Source: Bryopsis sp. KO-2023 (lineage: Eukaryota; Chlorophyta; Ulvophyceae; Bryopsidales; Bryopsidaceae). From it: DNA of 64,000 bases. The translations under genes and the position numbers were made by a program. The notes below the pieces were generated by a model. It was given only the letters and a program-made list of their open reading frames with translations, was not told the origin of the DNA and ran no database searches. The DNA lies in assembly GCA_030272585.1 (NCBI GenBank), contig BSYQ01000007.1:1802001-1866000 (forward strand). Reading direction: 5' to 3'. Below, one piece after another: positions 1 through 11,571 of this stretch. Each line of letters begins with the position of its first letter. Position 1 is the first letter of the stretch.

Positions 1-2354
1 AATTGGCAGACATCCACTTGGGTCTTTACAAAGATGTGGTGGTTTTTGACAATGTTGCAAAGCTAGCATACATTGTATCGTGGGTTCACACGGATTCTTT
101 TACCACCCTGGAGGAGGCCTACTCTCACGGATGCGAAAATCTGGAACGGCTTTGCAACAAAATCACAAAGTGTGAGGTCACACCTTTTTTGAGTGGTTCA
201 GTGGATATGTCGCTTGCTCAAAGACCTGCACCAGCTGTTTCCAATATGACCAAGGAAGAGTATCTGGAGGTAAGCATATGCAAAACATCATTAAAAAATG
301 TATTTAAAAAAACACAGAAAGAAGGATCTGTTTCGTTTTTCCTGTCCGTTTTTTCTTTTTTGGATTTTCTGGGCCGAATTTTTGCAGAGTTTGGAGAAAA
401 AGATATCGATTTCAGGGGAAAGTAGTAAAAAGGAAAACACATTCCTACTGTATCTAGGAGCAACACAGCTACAATACCGAAGCAGGGAAAAAAAATAGGA
501 ACCCTCAGGCCAGTTTCTCTCCTTTTTTTGTCCTCTCTCACTCTTTTTCAAATGTGCACTTCCTTGTTTTTTCTTTTTTGTTTTAAAGCTTTTCTTAAAC
601 AATCCTCTCATCGTTTTCCAAAGGGTTTTTTTTTTTTTTTTTTTTCCCTGGAGGCATCGACCATCCATGCAACCCTACAAACGAAGAGTTGGAAATATCT
701 CCCTATATTTACTGATTTTTTAAATGCATGTCAGGGTGTCGAGACAACCAAGGAGTATATTGAAGCCGGGGACATATTTCAATTGGTGTTCAGCCAGAGA
801 TTTGAGCGAAGGACTTTTGCTGATCCTTTTGAAATTTATCGGGCGTTGCGAGTGGTCAATCCATCCCCTTACATGACATACCTGCAAGCCAGGGGCTGTA
901 TTGTTGTGGCCTCCAGTCCAGAGATTCTATGCAGGTGTGGGTGTGGAAAAAAAAATATATACTCCCAAGGGAAGTCTGTTTAAAGAAGAAGAATAAAAGA
1001 AAAAAGAATTAAAATCCCTTTGATCTTCCGTAGCAGAACAGCACCATCCTTCTTACTTCACTGAAAGAAGGGAGAAAAAAAATGCGAAAAAATGGCTTTT
1101 AAATGAATGCAAACAAGGGGGATTTCTGCATAGACACGAAAAAATTAAAAAAATGAAAGCTGTGGCTTGAAATCGTTCAGGGTGGAGGAATCAGGGACTG
1201 TGACGAACCGCCCGCTGGCTGGGACCAGACCTCGAGGCTCCACCGAGGAAAAAGACAGAGAGTTGGAAGAAGACTTGCTAGAGGATGAAAAGGAAAAAGC
1301 CGAGCATGTCATGTTGGTTGACCTCGGGCGAAACGATGTCGGAAAGGTAGGGGGGGACACTGTAGTTTGTTATTCTTTTTTCTTTTTTTTACTTTTTAGT
1401 TTGTTTTCTGTTAAGAGGCGGAGGAGGTGAAATCGGCACTAAAATACATATATATAACGGTTTTCTGGTTCTTTTCCAATTGGGTAGTATTAGTTAGGTG
1501 ATTCTCAGAGGACATGTCATGGCGTTACCCCTAGGCGTTCAATACTATTTTTATTATTATTTCCACAGGTTGCGAAGCATGGGACTGTTTCGGTGGACAA
1601 ATTTATGGAGATCGAGCGGTACAGTCACGTAATGCACATCAGCTCCACCGTGACTGGAGAAATAAAGCCCAACTTGAATTGTTGGGATGCTCTGAGGGCG
1701 GCCTTGCCTGTGGGAACGGTCAGCGGAGCCCCAAAGGTTCGAGCGATGCAAATTATAGATGAGCTGGAGGTGCATCGACGAGGACCGTACGGTGGTGGTG
1801 TCGGACACGTTTCGTTCACAGGTAGAGGGAAATGCCCTTTAGAAGAACTGCATATATATATATATATATCGTACAATTACTGAGGCTTGTCAGACTGGGA
1901 TCTGTGGTGATGCTTTTATGGAGGTGGGGAGGGGGAAATGCTTACTTGCAGGCGTCTACTCAGCAATGATCCAGATGGACTTGCTCGTTTTGTGGATGCA
2001 TGCTACTTTCCTGCGAACGACCATTTTTTTTTTTTACCAAGTAGTGAAACTGTGCATCATGTCGTGTGGTCCCCTCTCTATCTTTTTTTTTTTTAATTGA
2101 TTTTTACAGGTGGAATGGACGTTGCTCTGGCATTGAGAACTATGGTGATCCCTACGGCTTCCATGGACACAATATTCAAGTACAACGATGCATCGAAGGC
2201 CCGTCGGGAGTGGGTGGTTTATATTCAAGCTGGGGCTGGTTTGGTGGCAGACTCCGTTCCCGAAACGGAGTACGAGGAAACTGTCAACAAGGCGGCTGCA
2301 TTGGGACGCTCCATCGACTTGGCGGAGTCCGCATTCGTCAGCCAAGACATGTAG
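1..2354 (+). CDS. ASA1: Anthranilate synthase alpha subunit (component I), 3' part, five exons
   Basis: Encodes the chorismate-binding subunit that makes anthranilate, the first committed step of tryptophan synthesis; the plant enzyme works in the plastid with a glutaminase beta subunit. Exons are <1-269, 735-934, 1181-1346, 1569-1821 and 2110-2354; all introns are GT-AG and the phases join correctly. Visible family blocks, in order, are [83 protein letters not shown] and the C-terminal IDLAESAFV. These cover the catalytic C-terminal half. The N-terminal half, with the feedback site and transit peptide, lies upstream of the window. The gene appears intact. Family assignment is firm; the symbol follows plant usage. 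Confidence 0.93.
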
Positions 2355-3220
2355 TTCAAGAAAAGGGAAAAAAACAAAAAATACACCCACAATGCTCACG
2401 AGGTCTTCCCACTCCCTTCTATTTTTTTTTCCGCTTTGATCCAGTTGGAAGAGGGAAAGTGTGTCCGGGCAGCATTGGGCCCTAGACGATGAGGTTTTTG
2501 ACCCCCGGGGGGGGGGGGGGGGTAATTTGCAGGGCTGGATATGGTTTCCTTCTTCCCAAGTGGGGGACCAAATATCAGAAAATTTTGGCAGGAGGTATGG
2601 AAATGAGAATTGGTAGATGGGTAGTGGGAAGTGAAAGAGAGCGTCTGACAAACCCAAAAATAGAGTTCAGTTTTTCGTGTTCTGGGATCGTTGCGAAAAA
2701 AAACCTGTCAGGTTTTTGGTTGAAAAAGTTTTGCTGTCCCTGACCTGGCTTTCAATTTGCAATTTGAATTTTTCCTCGCTGGGGTAACAGGGGTTGCCTG
2801 GAGTTGTTTTTGGAAATGTACTATATTGGTTGCGACGCTAGCTTTATGATTGTGATGGACCTCTCAACCGGAGCACTGGATTTTTTTTCTGAGGAGGAAA
2901 AGCTATTGTATCTCTGTGTGTGTAATGGGGATTATATTCACTGTTCCAACGAAAACGATCAACAGAAGGAAAAAAGGGGTGTCCCTTTCGAATCTCATTT
3001 TCACAAGCTAAAGAATGGGACGGAGAATTTGAATTTCTGTGCAATGATTCTTTCTGTTTGCTTTTTGGAAAGGGGAAAAGCCTTTGTGGAAAAAAATCTG
3101 GACATTATCAAAGTGTAGTGCATAGAGCAGCATCAATTTTACAGTGTGCATTTCATTTCATTTCATTTTACCCACCACTCTGAATCGGCAAATGCCAGCA
3201 AATCGCACTCGTCGACGCAG
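2355..3220. other. Spacer between two host genes
   Basis: This stretch holds the 3' flank of the anthranilate synthase gene and perhaps the unseen 5' end of the next gene. A 15-base G run lies near 2508-2522. The open frame at 2804-3118 has no recognisable motifs and I do not call it a gene. Confidence 0.5.
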
Positions 3221-4620
3221 GATTGTTTTCTGGCGTCCCTTCTGTCGAAAGAGCGGTCATCCTGGATACAGCACGCCCCCTCGCGACAGAGTTCTCGCCG
3301 TTGCACCATGAAATCCTGCGGTTCGTGAAGGAAGTCGAGCCCGCCGAAGAGGAGGTGGTGCTCTGGGAAGACGTCCGCACGGTCATCGAGGACACGTGCG
3401 TCGATATTCTTGGGCAACGGGCCCAGGTTCGATCGTTTGGCAGCCATGCGTGCGGACTGTCGACCCACGACTCCGACTTGGACTTGGTGGTGTTGAACAT
3501 CTTGAAAGTGAGGAGCGATGGCTACACCGTGAGGCAACGAGCCCAGGCTGTGAAAATGCTGTACACGATCGCGAAGAGGCTCGTCCACTCAGGGGAACTG
3601 TCTTTGACGCATCTGCAGGTGGGGGAACGGTTGGACGTCGTCAAGTGCTCGCAATTTTGAAAGCCAAAATCTCCTTCCTGAAAATATCTTGTGAATGATT
3701 TCTGGATGTGACCTTGCAAACTATGCACATTAATAGATATCAAAATCATCCAATACTGGGATGTCTAAGACTGGACCAAGGTGCATAGTTTTCATGACTC
3801 ATGAGACTTTCTAATTGGGGGCAATGCACCCGAACTGGAATTTATTCACACAGTGTGAAACTCTATCGAGGTTGGGTTCCAGGTGATCCCTACAGCTCGA
3901 GTGCCGATTCTGAAAATGTCGACGGAGGAGTGCGAAATCGACCTGGCAATCCACACCAAACAGGGCATAAAACAAGCTGCTTACATTCGCAAGCATCTCC
4001 CCACTTACCCAGCCATGAGGCCGGTTTGTTTGGTGGCTAAGACTCTTCTGAAGAAGCTGCGATTGAGCAACGTGGTGGATGGGGGTCTAGGAGGGTTTTC
4101 CCTGGCGAACATGACCCTTGCACACTGCCAAGCGATGAGAACCAGTGCGGAGCCTGACACAGATTTTGGGGACGTCTTGATCCGTTTCTTCCAGAGATAT
4201 GCTGAGCTGGACTTTTCTCGTTTTGCGGTGACTGCTCGACATGGTGGGGTCATGGCAAAGAGCATACTGGAAAGAGAAACGAAGGATTGGATTCGATATG
4301 CTGAGGGGTGGCAGGGTCGGACGAACGGGAAGCGGTTGCTGTTCGTGGAGGATCCCCTGACTGGGGTGAATGTGGCGTCAGGGACATCCAGATATTCAAT
4401 CATTCAAAGGAATTTTGGGCTGGCATGCGAAAGATTGACGGCAGAGAGGCACACCGGAAACAGTCTGGACTCGCTGTTCGAAGTCAGACATCGACACCGG
4501 ACTCAAGCAAGGTGTCGCTCCAGCGTGGCTGTTTGCCGAGTGAAGTTTGCAGCGCGATCGGGTCGAAATCAGTTGATGTCAAGGTTCTCTAATCCCTTAC
4601 AACTTTCACGTCTGATTTGA
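3221..4620 (+). CDS. Non-canonical poly(A) polymerase / nucleotidyltransferase (Trf4/Cid1-like), two exons seen
   Basis: Members add A or U tails to RNA 3' ends in nuclear surveillance or cytoplasmic decay. Exon 3221-3618 carries the Pol-beta nucleotidyltransferase signature FGSHACGLSTHDSDLDLVV, with two catalytic aspartates in SDLDL. Exon 3883-4620 starts after TTCCAG and carries the third acidic residue in CEIDLAIHTKQGI, then the PAP-associated region (MRPVCLVAKTLLKKL, GGLGGFSLANMTLAHCQ) and a VEDPLTGVNVA segment like the family's DP(L)xxxNDVA block. The intron 3619-3882 is GT-AG and keeps phase 0. The frame is open upstream only to 3184, so the first exon may begin after the AG at 3198 or 3220 and the true start is not located. 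The last 40 or so residues before 4620 look less conserved, so the final exon boundary is uncertain. Confidence 0.82.
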
Positions 4621-5737
4621 GCTAGCTCTTTTTTGTGCAGGGGAAGGGGGGGGGAAACGGACGGAGGTGGGGATTTGTTGATTATTTTTTGGTTGTATAA
4701 TGTTATCTTATCAAGTTTGTCACACCGTTCAATTCCTTGAATAGTTGCGACTGTTTTTTTCCTTTGGTTAATGGAGTTGCTGGTGTCTGGGATGCCCAAA
4801 CAGTGTGAAACAAGTTTTAGAACGGCCTCTTGTGGTGGTGGTTGCTGGAGTAGTCTTCCAAAAAATACATTGCAGAATACTTGTGTTGTTACATAACACG
4901 AAAAAAAAGAAGGAAAAGAAAAAAAGCGTCTGAGAAGCCCAAACACCAAACATCTTCAACCGGTCGTTTGAAAATGATTGGTTCAAGAGGTGCTTGTGCT
5001 ATTCAGAACTCCAATTGAGTTGAAAACGGAGTACGTCAAAGAAAATAGTGACATAACCATTGTTTTTTCTTCTTATTTTTTTCTCCACTTAATAGTTTTT
5101 CCTCTCCCATCTGCACATTTATAGAGTTTTTCTTTTCCCCTAATTTTTAGACCCCCAAAAAACCGACAAAATTAAAAGAAAAAGAAAAACAATACCAGTA
5201 CACAAGACAAGACATACACAAAACCCTTCTGTCGAATGCAACTTTTTGCAACAGGAGTACTGAGTCAATCGCTCATACCACAGCCAGCCGCCATGAAAAT
5301 ACGATCAAATGTGAAAAGGTGCTTTTCACGCTCCCCAGATTATAGGTGATGGTATGTTCAGTTTTTTTGGGAGCCGATCTCAGGTTTCCAATGCTTTGAA
5401 AAGATTGATGTGCATTGTGGGTAGAAATACCAGTCACAGTTTGCGTTTTTAATCAATGAGTCAATCATTAAAATTAGATTGCGTTGCTTGCGTTTACGAA
5501 AGTCTTGGTGGGGGTTCCAAACAAACAAACAAACAAACATCAAATTACATTTTTGGGGGAATAAATAATGGACAGGGGTAAAGAGGACAATTATTATTAG
5601 AGTGGAGGGCCCATATCACTCATTTGCATAGTGGACGGGCTACATGGGGCGGGTTAGCCTCGATGTAACAACTTTGGAATCAAATTTCATTGTGAAGGAG
5701 ATGCCACTCATGTATTGGGGCTCCACCATCCCCACAG
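4621..5737. other. Non-coding spacer
   Basis: AT-rich sequence with homopolymer runs. I see no coding-like frame, repeat array or RNA gene here. Confidence 0.5.
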
Positions 5738-6352
5738 TGTCAAGATTCTCGCGACACTCTTTGGAGAGGCTTCAAAGTTTCCTGCGACAGACCTGCAGCG
5801 TCTTCAAAAAAACGTTGTCAAGTTGATTGATAACGTCGATGGTTATGGTTCTGGGAGTCGATAAAGTTGGGTCTGTGCAAAAGTAAGACCCGTTTGTTTT
5901 TTCCTTGCTGTGAATTGCTCGTGTTCATATCCGTGCATTCATGTTGGCATCTCGACGGAACGCACAAACCAGCATCGCGCAAAAAGAACTCTCTGATCAA
6001 GAAGGTATCGTTATCATTGGCGCTCCCGGTGTATTGACCGCGCATCTTGTCTTCTGCAACGGTCGAAATTTGAAAAAATTGCGTTGCGCCGCCAGAAACT
6101 GGAGGTTCTGGTTGAAAGTGTTATACGAAGGTGTAAAACTGTGATTTTTCTAGTTGAGGTGACTGAGAGTATATTTTTCAACGTTTGTGCTGGGACTGCA
6201 AAGGTTGCAACGTTTTCACAAGTAACGCAGGACAGCAACTATTTGCACGATCTTCCCAACGCAGTTTTTACGGATCAGCATGACCGGTGCCTGTTCTCGA
6301 TCATCCAAGGGATAGGCGTCTTCGATCTGCGTTTCTGGCACCAGTGACATGG
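5738..6352 (+). other. Coding-like exon fragments of an unrecognised gene
   Basis: The frame from 5739 to 5861, after a possible acceptor CCCCACAG, reads like protein (ILATLFGEASKF, LQRLQKNVVKLIDNVD) and then meets a stop. Around 6060-6140 the frame with KFEKIALRRQKLEVLVESVIRR also looks like an amphipathic coding segment. From 6222 to about 6346 a third frame reads DSNYLHDLPNAVF and LFSIIQGIGVFDLRFW. The pieces are separated by stops, consistent with small exons of one plus-strand gene. I do not recognise the family and cannot place the splice sites reliably. Confidence 0.3.
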
Positions 6353-6610
6353 TTCGAGGAGGGACCCCACCAGTGCTCCCACGGTACAATCTTTGGCAGG
6401 CTGATGCTGCGCTACGCGCACCTCGGCGCCAAAACTCAACTCAGCTGCTTTGAGATTTTCTTTGTGTTCCAGCAAAACACAAACATTCAGCACAACATTC
6501 AAAAAACCCAGTTGAATCTTGAGCCCGCAACTAAAGCGCAGCGAGTGCCTTGGGAGCAAAATTGGATTATGATTCGGATCATGATTTAGGCGGATCATCG
6601 GAGATAAAAT

Positions 6611-7202
6611 GGAGCCTCTGAGAGGGGTTCAAAAAACCAGCCGCACTGCCTGGGCTGAAAAAAAACTTGGATGGGATTCAGGTGTGATTTTTTTTTTCGG
6701 ATGATATCGATGGAGCCTCTGAGAGGGGTTCAAAAAAACCAGCCGCACTGCCTGGGCTGAGAAAAAGCTTGGATGGGATTCAGGTGTGATTTTTTTTTCG
6801 GATGATATCGATGGAGCCTCTGAGAGGGGTTCAAAAAAACCAGCCGCACTGCCTGGGCTGAGAAAAAACTTGGATGGGATTCAGGTGTGATTTTTTTTTC
6901 GGATGATATCGATGGAGCCTTTGAGAGGGGTTCAAAAAAACCAGCCGCACTGCCTGGGCTGAGAAAAAACTTGGATGGGATTCAGGCTTTTTCTTTTTTT
7001 TTTTGGTTATGTTGGTGGACCCTCTGAAAGGGGTTCAAAAAAAACAGCCACTCTGCCTGGGTCAAAGAAAACAATTGGATGGGACTCAGGTTTTTTTTCT
7101 TTTTTTTTCTGATTATATTGGTGGACCCTCTGAAAGGGGTTAAAAAAAAACAGCCACACTGCCTGGGTCAAAGAAAACATTTGGATGGAACTCAGGTTTG
7201 AT
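6611..7202. repeat. Tandem repeat, six units of 101-106 bp
   Basis: Units start at 6611, 6712, 6813, 6914, 7017 and 7123, each opening with GGAGCCTCTGAGAGGGG or GGACCCTCTGAAAGGGG. Each unit also holds a CAGCCGCACTGCCTGGG-like block, a GGATGGGATTCAGG block and a T-run. The first four units are nearly identical and the last two share extra changes, so the array grew in two steps. Confidence 0.9.
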
Positions 7203-8284
7203 TTTTTTTGAACATTTTTTTATGATTGAACTATTTAGACAAGTATGCTGCTGCCATTTTTTTTATTCTTTGATTATTTGCTGCCAATTCTTAATTTTTT
7301 CTTTTATTTTTCGATTCTTTATTCTTTGTCATTTTTGATTCATTTTTTTTTTTTAGTTCGAAAATATATTTGGAAAGGTTATGTGGGAAAATATATTTGG
7401 GAAGGTTATATATAATGAACATTTTTTTGTGGTGTTAATGAACATTTTTTTTTTGTAATATATAATTATTTTTTTTTCATTTTGTAATGATTTGTTGTTT
7501 ATCTTTTTTTTTTGCTTTAATGGTGAAGTTGTGAAAAGTGTTTTTATTTATTGTTTTTTCTTGGGCCAAATTTTTGTGGTTGTCAATTGGGTGACTGAAC
7601 CAAGTTAGTTCAACCAACTTGATTCTTCTTTGTTTCAAGGATGTTTGCTCTGTTTGGTGTCACGAGAGGTGCGCTTGAGAATATATGAAATTTTGTGAAA
7701 CAGAGGGAATTAGTGCGGTGCACACTGTACATGGAGTTTGGGTGGTAGGTTTTGGTTGTGTTAGACTTGAATATGGAGCATGTGCTATGGATGTGCAGGA
7801 ACCATGCAATGTAGACGGGATGTCACTGATGAGAGGCAGGTACGGTTTTATGGTGTCTTGATGCTGCATACCTGAATCCCTCCTGAGTCCCTTTAAGATA
7901 TATATTCATATATCCCTTCATACGAAACGTGTTCGGCCATAATATAATAGATATTATCACTGGCTTGCAGTGTGGTGATGACAGTTCTGCCAGCGGTTGA
8001 GGTATCCAACTATATAGTCCATCTTGCTTTTCTATTTTTTTGCCTGGTGCATTGTCGGTGGTGGGGTGCTTGCTTGCTTGGTTCATCCCCTTTTCCCCCA
8101 CTTTCTCAGCTAGGATGGCTTAGCCTGGACTCGCTTGGGTTGGGTTGGCCAAGGTATAAAAAAAATCCACCACTATATCTTTTCTTTCTTTTTTTCTGTC
8201 TTGTACGAAAGGTATTCAGACTGTGTAAGACGACGCAGTGCTGCAATATTTTAGGATGTTTTCAGGGGCTATTTTTGGGTGCAG
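7203..8284. other. T-rich non-coding stretch
   Basis: Dominated by T-runs and TTTTTATT-like words up to about 7560, then mixed sequence. No coding-like frame with recognisable motifs was found. Confidence 0.5.
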
Positions 8285-8357
8285 GAGTTCGAGATATACC
8301 AAGATGATCCCAAGTACACTGTGCAACGTTCCACCAAACTTCATGTTTCAGGCAAAG
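8285..8357 (+). other. Possible small exon, unrecognised
   Basis: A 73-nt segment between a GGGTGCAG acceptor and an AAAG|GTGAGG donor reads as EFEIYQDDPKYTVQ followed by RSTKLHVSGK. The splice signals and residue composition are exon-like. It may belong to the same gene as the segment at 9478-9678, but no family is recognised. Confidence 0.3.
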
Positions 8358-8735
8358 GTGAGGAGAATAACGAGATTTACGTCCGATAATTGTTTTCCCA
8401 ATTGGCTTTTTTTCAACTTTTTTTAATTGTTTTGCTTCTTTCAGTATACTTATTTTTCGGAAAAAGAAATGTTGTTTTTCTTTGCTTTATCCAAACAAGA
8501 TCTTCAGACCCTCATACGTATATATTGCACTTACAATGGATGATGACATGAATGGGGGGTTCAACTGCTGAGGCACTAACTTTTTGTTCGAGGCATTTTC
8601 TGAATATTTAGGCAAAACAGGCCTATTATTATTACTGTAGGCAAAATTTTTGTTGGATGGGATTCGGGTGATGTGGGGTCTGTAAAGTATGTGCGAAATC
8701 TTGGAGAGCACCAACATTGACATATTCCCCCACTA

Positions 8736-8880
8736 AGGCAGAAAAAAAAGGCCTTCAGATCGTGATGCGCAACATTCAGAGTAATATGGTTGAGCTGGAT
8801 TCGAACCAGACATTGCCAACAGATGTGAGCAATCAGTCCCCCACTGAAACCAGTCAGAAATAAACCCAATACAAGACAAT
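8736..8880 (-). repeat. tRNA-like / SINE-like relic
   Basis: On the minus strand a perfect B-box-like GGTTCGAATCC sits in a CTGG/CCAG stem. It follows by about 35 nt a weak A-box-like stretch and ends about 60 nt later in a run of eight T. No full cloverleaf forms, so this is not called a tRNA gene. A tRNA-derived SINE fragment is the simplest reading; a coding reading on the plus strand is possible but weaker. Confidence 0.3.
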
Positions 8881-9477
8881 GAAAAAATTATAGAGAACGT
8901 AGCATCAAAAGGCGTTGGTTGTCTTACCACCAATTCTTGACTCTGGTTGCCTCTGCTGTTCGTATCCTTCAGGGATTGTCACCATTTTTCAAGGCAAGCT
9001 CCTCTGTATCCTTCATCAGGCGAAATCAGACACTCGTCTGATTCATTAATTTTCATACATGGAAAAAGGATTGATGAACATCTGAAAGAAGAGCACAACA
9101 CAAAAATTAACAACAGATTTTCTTTTCTCTTAAAAGAACACAAAGATGCACCCTCAGAGATAAAAAATTGAATGACCTCAAGGTGCAATGTTCCACACAG
9201 GAAATACAATCCTTAAATATTGCCATTGCTTTCCAGTTCAGGTCTCAGAAACCTTTACCTATATGTATACCTGCCGAAGACACAATGAAGTGAAAAACGT
9301 CCTCCGAAATTACTGCTTTTCGAGGGCAACCAAGAGAAGCGAGTCACTCAATGACCCAGACTTAATTTCCAAACTCGCATTACCAGAATCTCTTGCTGTT
9401 TCAACCTCAATGGTGATGACATCTAGCTGCCAGAAGATGGTGTGTGCCTGGGAAATACTGTTGTGCCTCTGCCACAG

Positions 9478-9678
9478 GTGGCACCATCCACCACCCATAA
9501 GCTTTCTCCATACAGGGCTCTATTGCAGCCTGATTGGAAAAAGGATATGTTTTTGTTTGAGTTTCTTCAAGTGGGGGACTGGACAGATGTGAATAGAACT
9601 CGACCATGCTGTGGATCCACACCCCAACCATGCAGCACTGCCAAGGGACCCCCAGTGCAGCACCTGCTGAGCAAGTAG
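9478..9678 (+). other. Possible 3'-terminal exon, unrecognised
   Basis: After a CTGCCACAG acceptor the frame runs 66 codons to TAG with protein-like composition (SPYRALLQPDWKKDMFLFEF, QVGDWTDVNRTRPCCG). The preceding sequence 9188-9477 also has a long open frame and may hold another exon. No domain is recognised. Confidence 0.3.
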
Positions 9679-9847
9679 TGGTTTAGTGGCACCAACCCTG
9701 TCATGATTAACCTTGACCTGTATTGAAGAAGTGGTAAGGGGTTTGTGTGTAAAATACACGTTTCAAAGCTCAACACAGCCCTGCTGCAGACTCGTCATAC
9801 TGACAGCGGCCACCGCGCAACAATCCACGCGAAACCAGTCCCACTCA

Positions 9848-10026
9848 CCACTCGTTGCGAGTTTTTCGAGTCCGAAAAACGCACAGGTCCGTGGAGGCCT
9901 GTCGACACACTTCGTGATGCAAACTGCAGGGAGCGTCTCGCCACTCGTTGCGAGTTTTTCGAGTCCAAAGAACGCAAAGGTCCATGGAGGCCTGTCGACA
10001 CAGTTCGTGATGCAAACGCGCAGGGA
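9848..10026. repeat. Direct tandem duplication, 93-bp period
   Basis: The block opening CCACTCGTTGCGAGTTTTTC at 9848 recurs at 9941 with a few substitutions, ending near AAACGCGCAGGG. It lies upstream of the HMG-box gene and may be part of its promoter region; that is inference. Confidence 0.8.
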
Positions 10027-10373
10027 TCAATTTGTGCAGCGTCACTAGCCCAACACTTCTTCGCCAACCGTTTCGTTTGCTGCGTTCCTTTTCGTCGCGC
10101 CGAAGGAGGCAGCTTTCGCCTTGTCGACATGTTCTCTGACACGACCCCGCATGACTTGGAAACCTAGTGTATATGCTTGAAACCAGGACCCGGTCCCGGT
10201 CAGCGTCACCTCCAAGGCACAACGTTTTTTTGAAAAGTGTGTGCTGGGGACTTCTTCCTTTAAAAGTACCCACTGAACAAGTGTAGCCACGAAAATTCGG
10301 GCTGTTATTATTATTCTTGCACGCACATTTCTCGCGAAAAAAGTTATTCTTCTTACTGCAAGAACGGCCAAGT

Positions 10374-11561
10374 ATGAGCGCAACGAAGCAGACAGGGACA
10401 GGGACCACACTCCGTCAAGAAGATCCAACGAAGCCGAAAAGGCCCCCCTCAGCTTTCCTTTTCTTTTTATCGAAGGTGCGAGAGGAACGCAAGATCTCCG
10501 ATCCGGGCGTCAGGCAATCGGAGATCGCGAAAGCTGGGGGGGAGAGGTGGCGGCCCGCCACCTCTCCCCCCCGATCGCCCGCCACTGGCGGGCGATGTCC
10601 GAGGAGGAGAAGAGGCCTTACGAAAAATTGTCTTCGAATGCAAAGGTAACGTACCCCGCACGAATATTATTGTATTACTATTATTGCACAGTTACGAAGC
10701 AGTGTTCGTATCTTCGTCACGCTACACCCCCGGGTCAGACAGTATTATTGATTATTATTATTATTAACAATAATATTATTAATAATATTATTATTAATAT
10801 TATTAATATTATTGTTATTATGCCAAATCAGGGGTTCCGCAGTGTATTTTTTTTTCAATTTTTTCTGGCGCCAATCTGGCCCTAAATTTGGCCGTTTCAT
10901 TCAGTTGTTGCCCATTTGTGGCCCCACCTCCAAAAACAGAAATTACATGGCTGGGTGTCTAGATTGCATTTATTTGATGTTGTTGGTTTTGATTTTTGTG
11001 GAAGCTCAATTGAGTTCTTGGATGTCGCCCCAGGCCTTACAAACATCGAGTGAATTTTGTGGGCCCTTTTTGTGGCCCCAAAATTTCCCATTCTATTTTT
11101 TTGCCACAAAAAAATACACTGCTGCCAACCTGTTAGTTCTTTGCTGTCTTCTTTTTATCGCTATTTTAAGGTATTATTGTATTCTTATTGAATATTATAT
11201 TGAATATATTAGAATATATATATATATCCAGAGCAAAGGTGCGAACAGGAGTGAAAAAGTCGAAACGGAAACGAAGACCTGTAGAATATTGATACTGGTC
11301 CGCGCATATGTTTTTCGTTGACAGGCGACGTACAAAGAAAAAGCCAAGAAGTACAAGAAGTACAAGATCTTCAAGAGGGCTCAGCAGCTGCCTGGTTCGA
11401 CTCGAACGGAGGGGGCCGGGGCCGGGGCCGGGGCCGATGCTGGAATGGAGGGGGTCGGGGCAGTGCCACAAAGGGCGAAGAGTCCAATTCGTTTCTCAGA
11501 GAAATGGCCTGTCAGCAAGAAGAGGAAACCGACAAAAAGACCCCGCAGTAAGAGTTACTAA
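10374..11561 (+). CDS. HMG-box chromatin protein, two exons; box frame broken by a 38-nt insertion
   Basis: Exon 1 is 10374-10645 and exon 2 is 11325-11561 (GT-AG intron, phase 0). Exon 1 reads DPTKPKRPPSAFLFFLSKVR then SEIAKAGGERW, the first half of a single HMG box that bends DNA in chromatin. The second half, AMSEEEKRPYEKLSSNAK, lies in another frame because 38 nt (10554-10591) are inserted between the codons for the box Arg and Ala. Exon 2 continues the box with ATYKEKAKKYKKYK, then a Gly/Ala linker and a basic tail KKRKPTKRPRSKSY typical of a nuclear signal. There is no acidic tail, unlike most plant HMGB proteins. The insertion is made of hairpins, so either the gene is a recent null allele or the assembly is wrong at this point. 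Confidence 0.85.
10536..10596. repeat. Two adjacent hairpins from an inverted duplication inside the HMG box
   Basis: Arms 10536-10553 and 10555-10572 are perfect 18-bp reverse complements around a single C. Arms 10574-10583 and 10587-10596 are perfect 10-bp reverse complements around ACT. The outer arms are ordinary HMG-box codons, so the palindromes formed by copying adjacent sequence in inverted orientation. Confidence 0.9.
10741..10821. repeat. AT-rich (TTA/TAA) palindromic microsatellite in HMG intron
   Basis: The intron holds about 80 bp of TTATTA and AATAATA units that are largely self-complementary. It could form cruciforms. No other function is visible. Confidence 0.8.
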
Positions 11562-11571
11562 CTCTTACTGC
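11545..11571. repeat. Perfect 13-bp palindrome across the HMG stop codon
   Basis: GCAGTAAGAGTTA (11545-11557) and TAACTCTTACTGC (11559-11571) are exact reverse complements separated by one C. The stop codon is the first three bases of the right arm. In RNA this is a 13-bp stem around the stop. Confidence 0.9.

Noticed and set aside
8736-8870. Plus-strand coding exon (KAEKKGLQIV..)
   Set aside because: The same bases hold a minus-strand B-box, T-arm and T-run, which a SINE-like relic explains better; no flanking exons fit.
9845-10408. 187-codon minus-strand frame upstream of the HMG gene
   Set aside because: It covers a 93-bp duplication and lacks recognisable motifs; open frame in GC-richer DNA is expected by chance.
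10554-10591. The 38-nt HMG insert as an intron
   Set aside because: No GT-AG or GC-AG ends, far below usual intron size, and it is explained by inverted copies of flanking bases.
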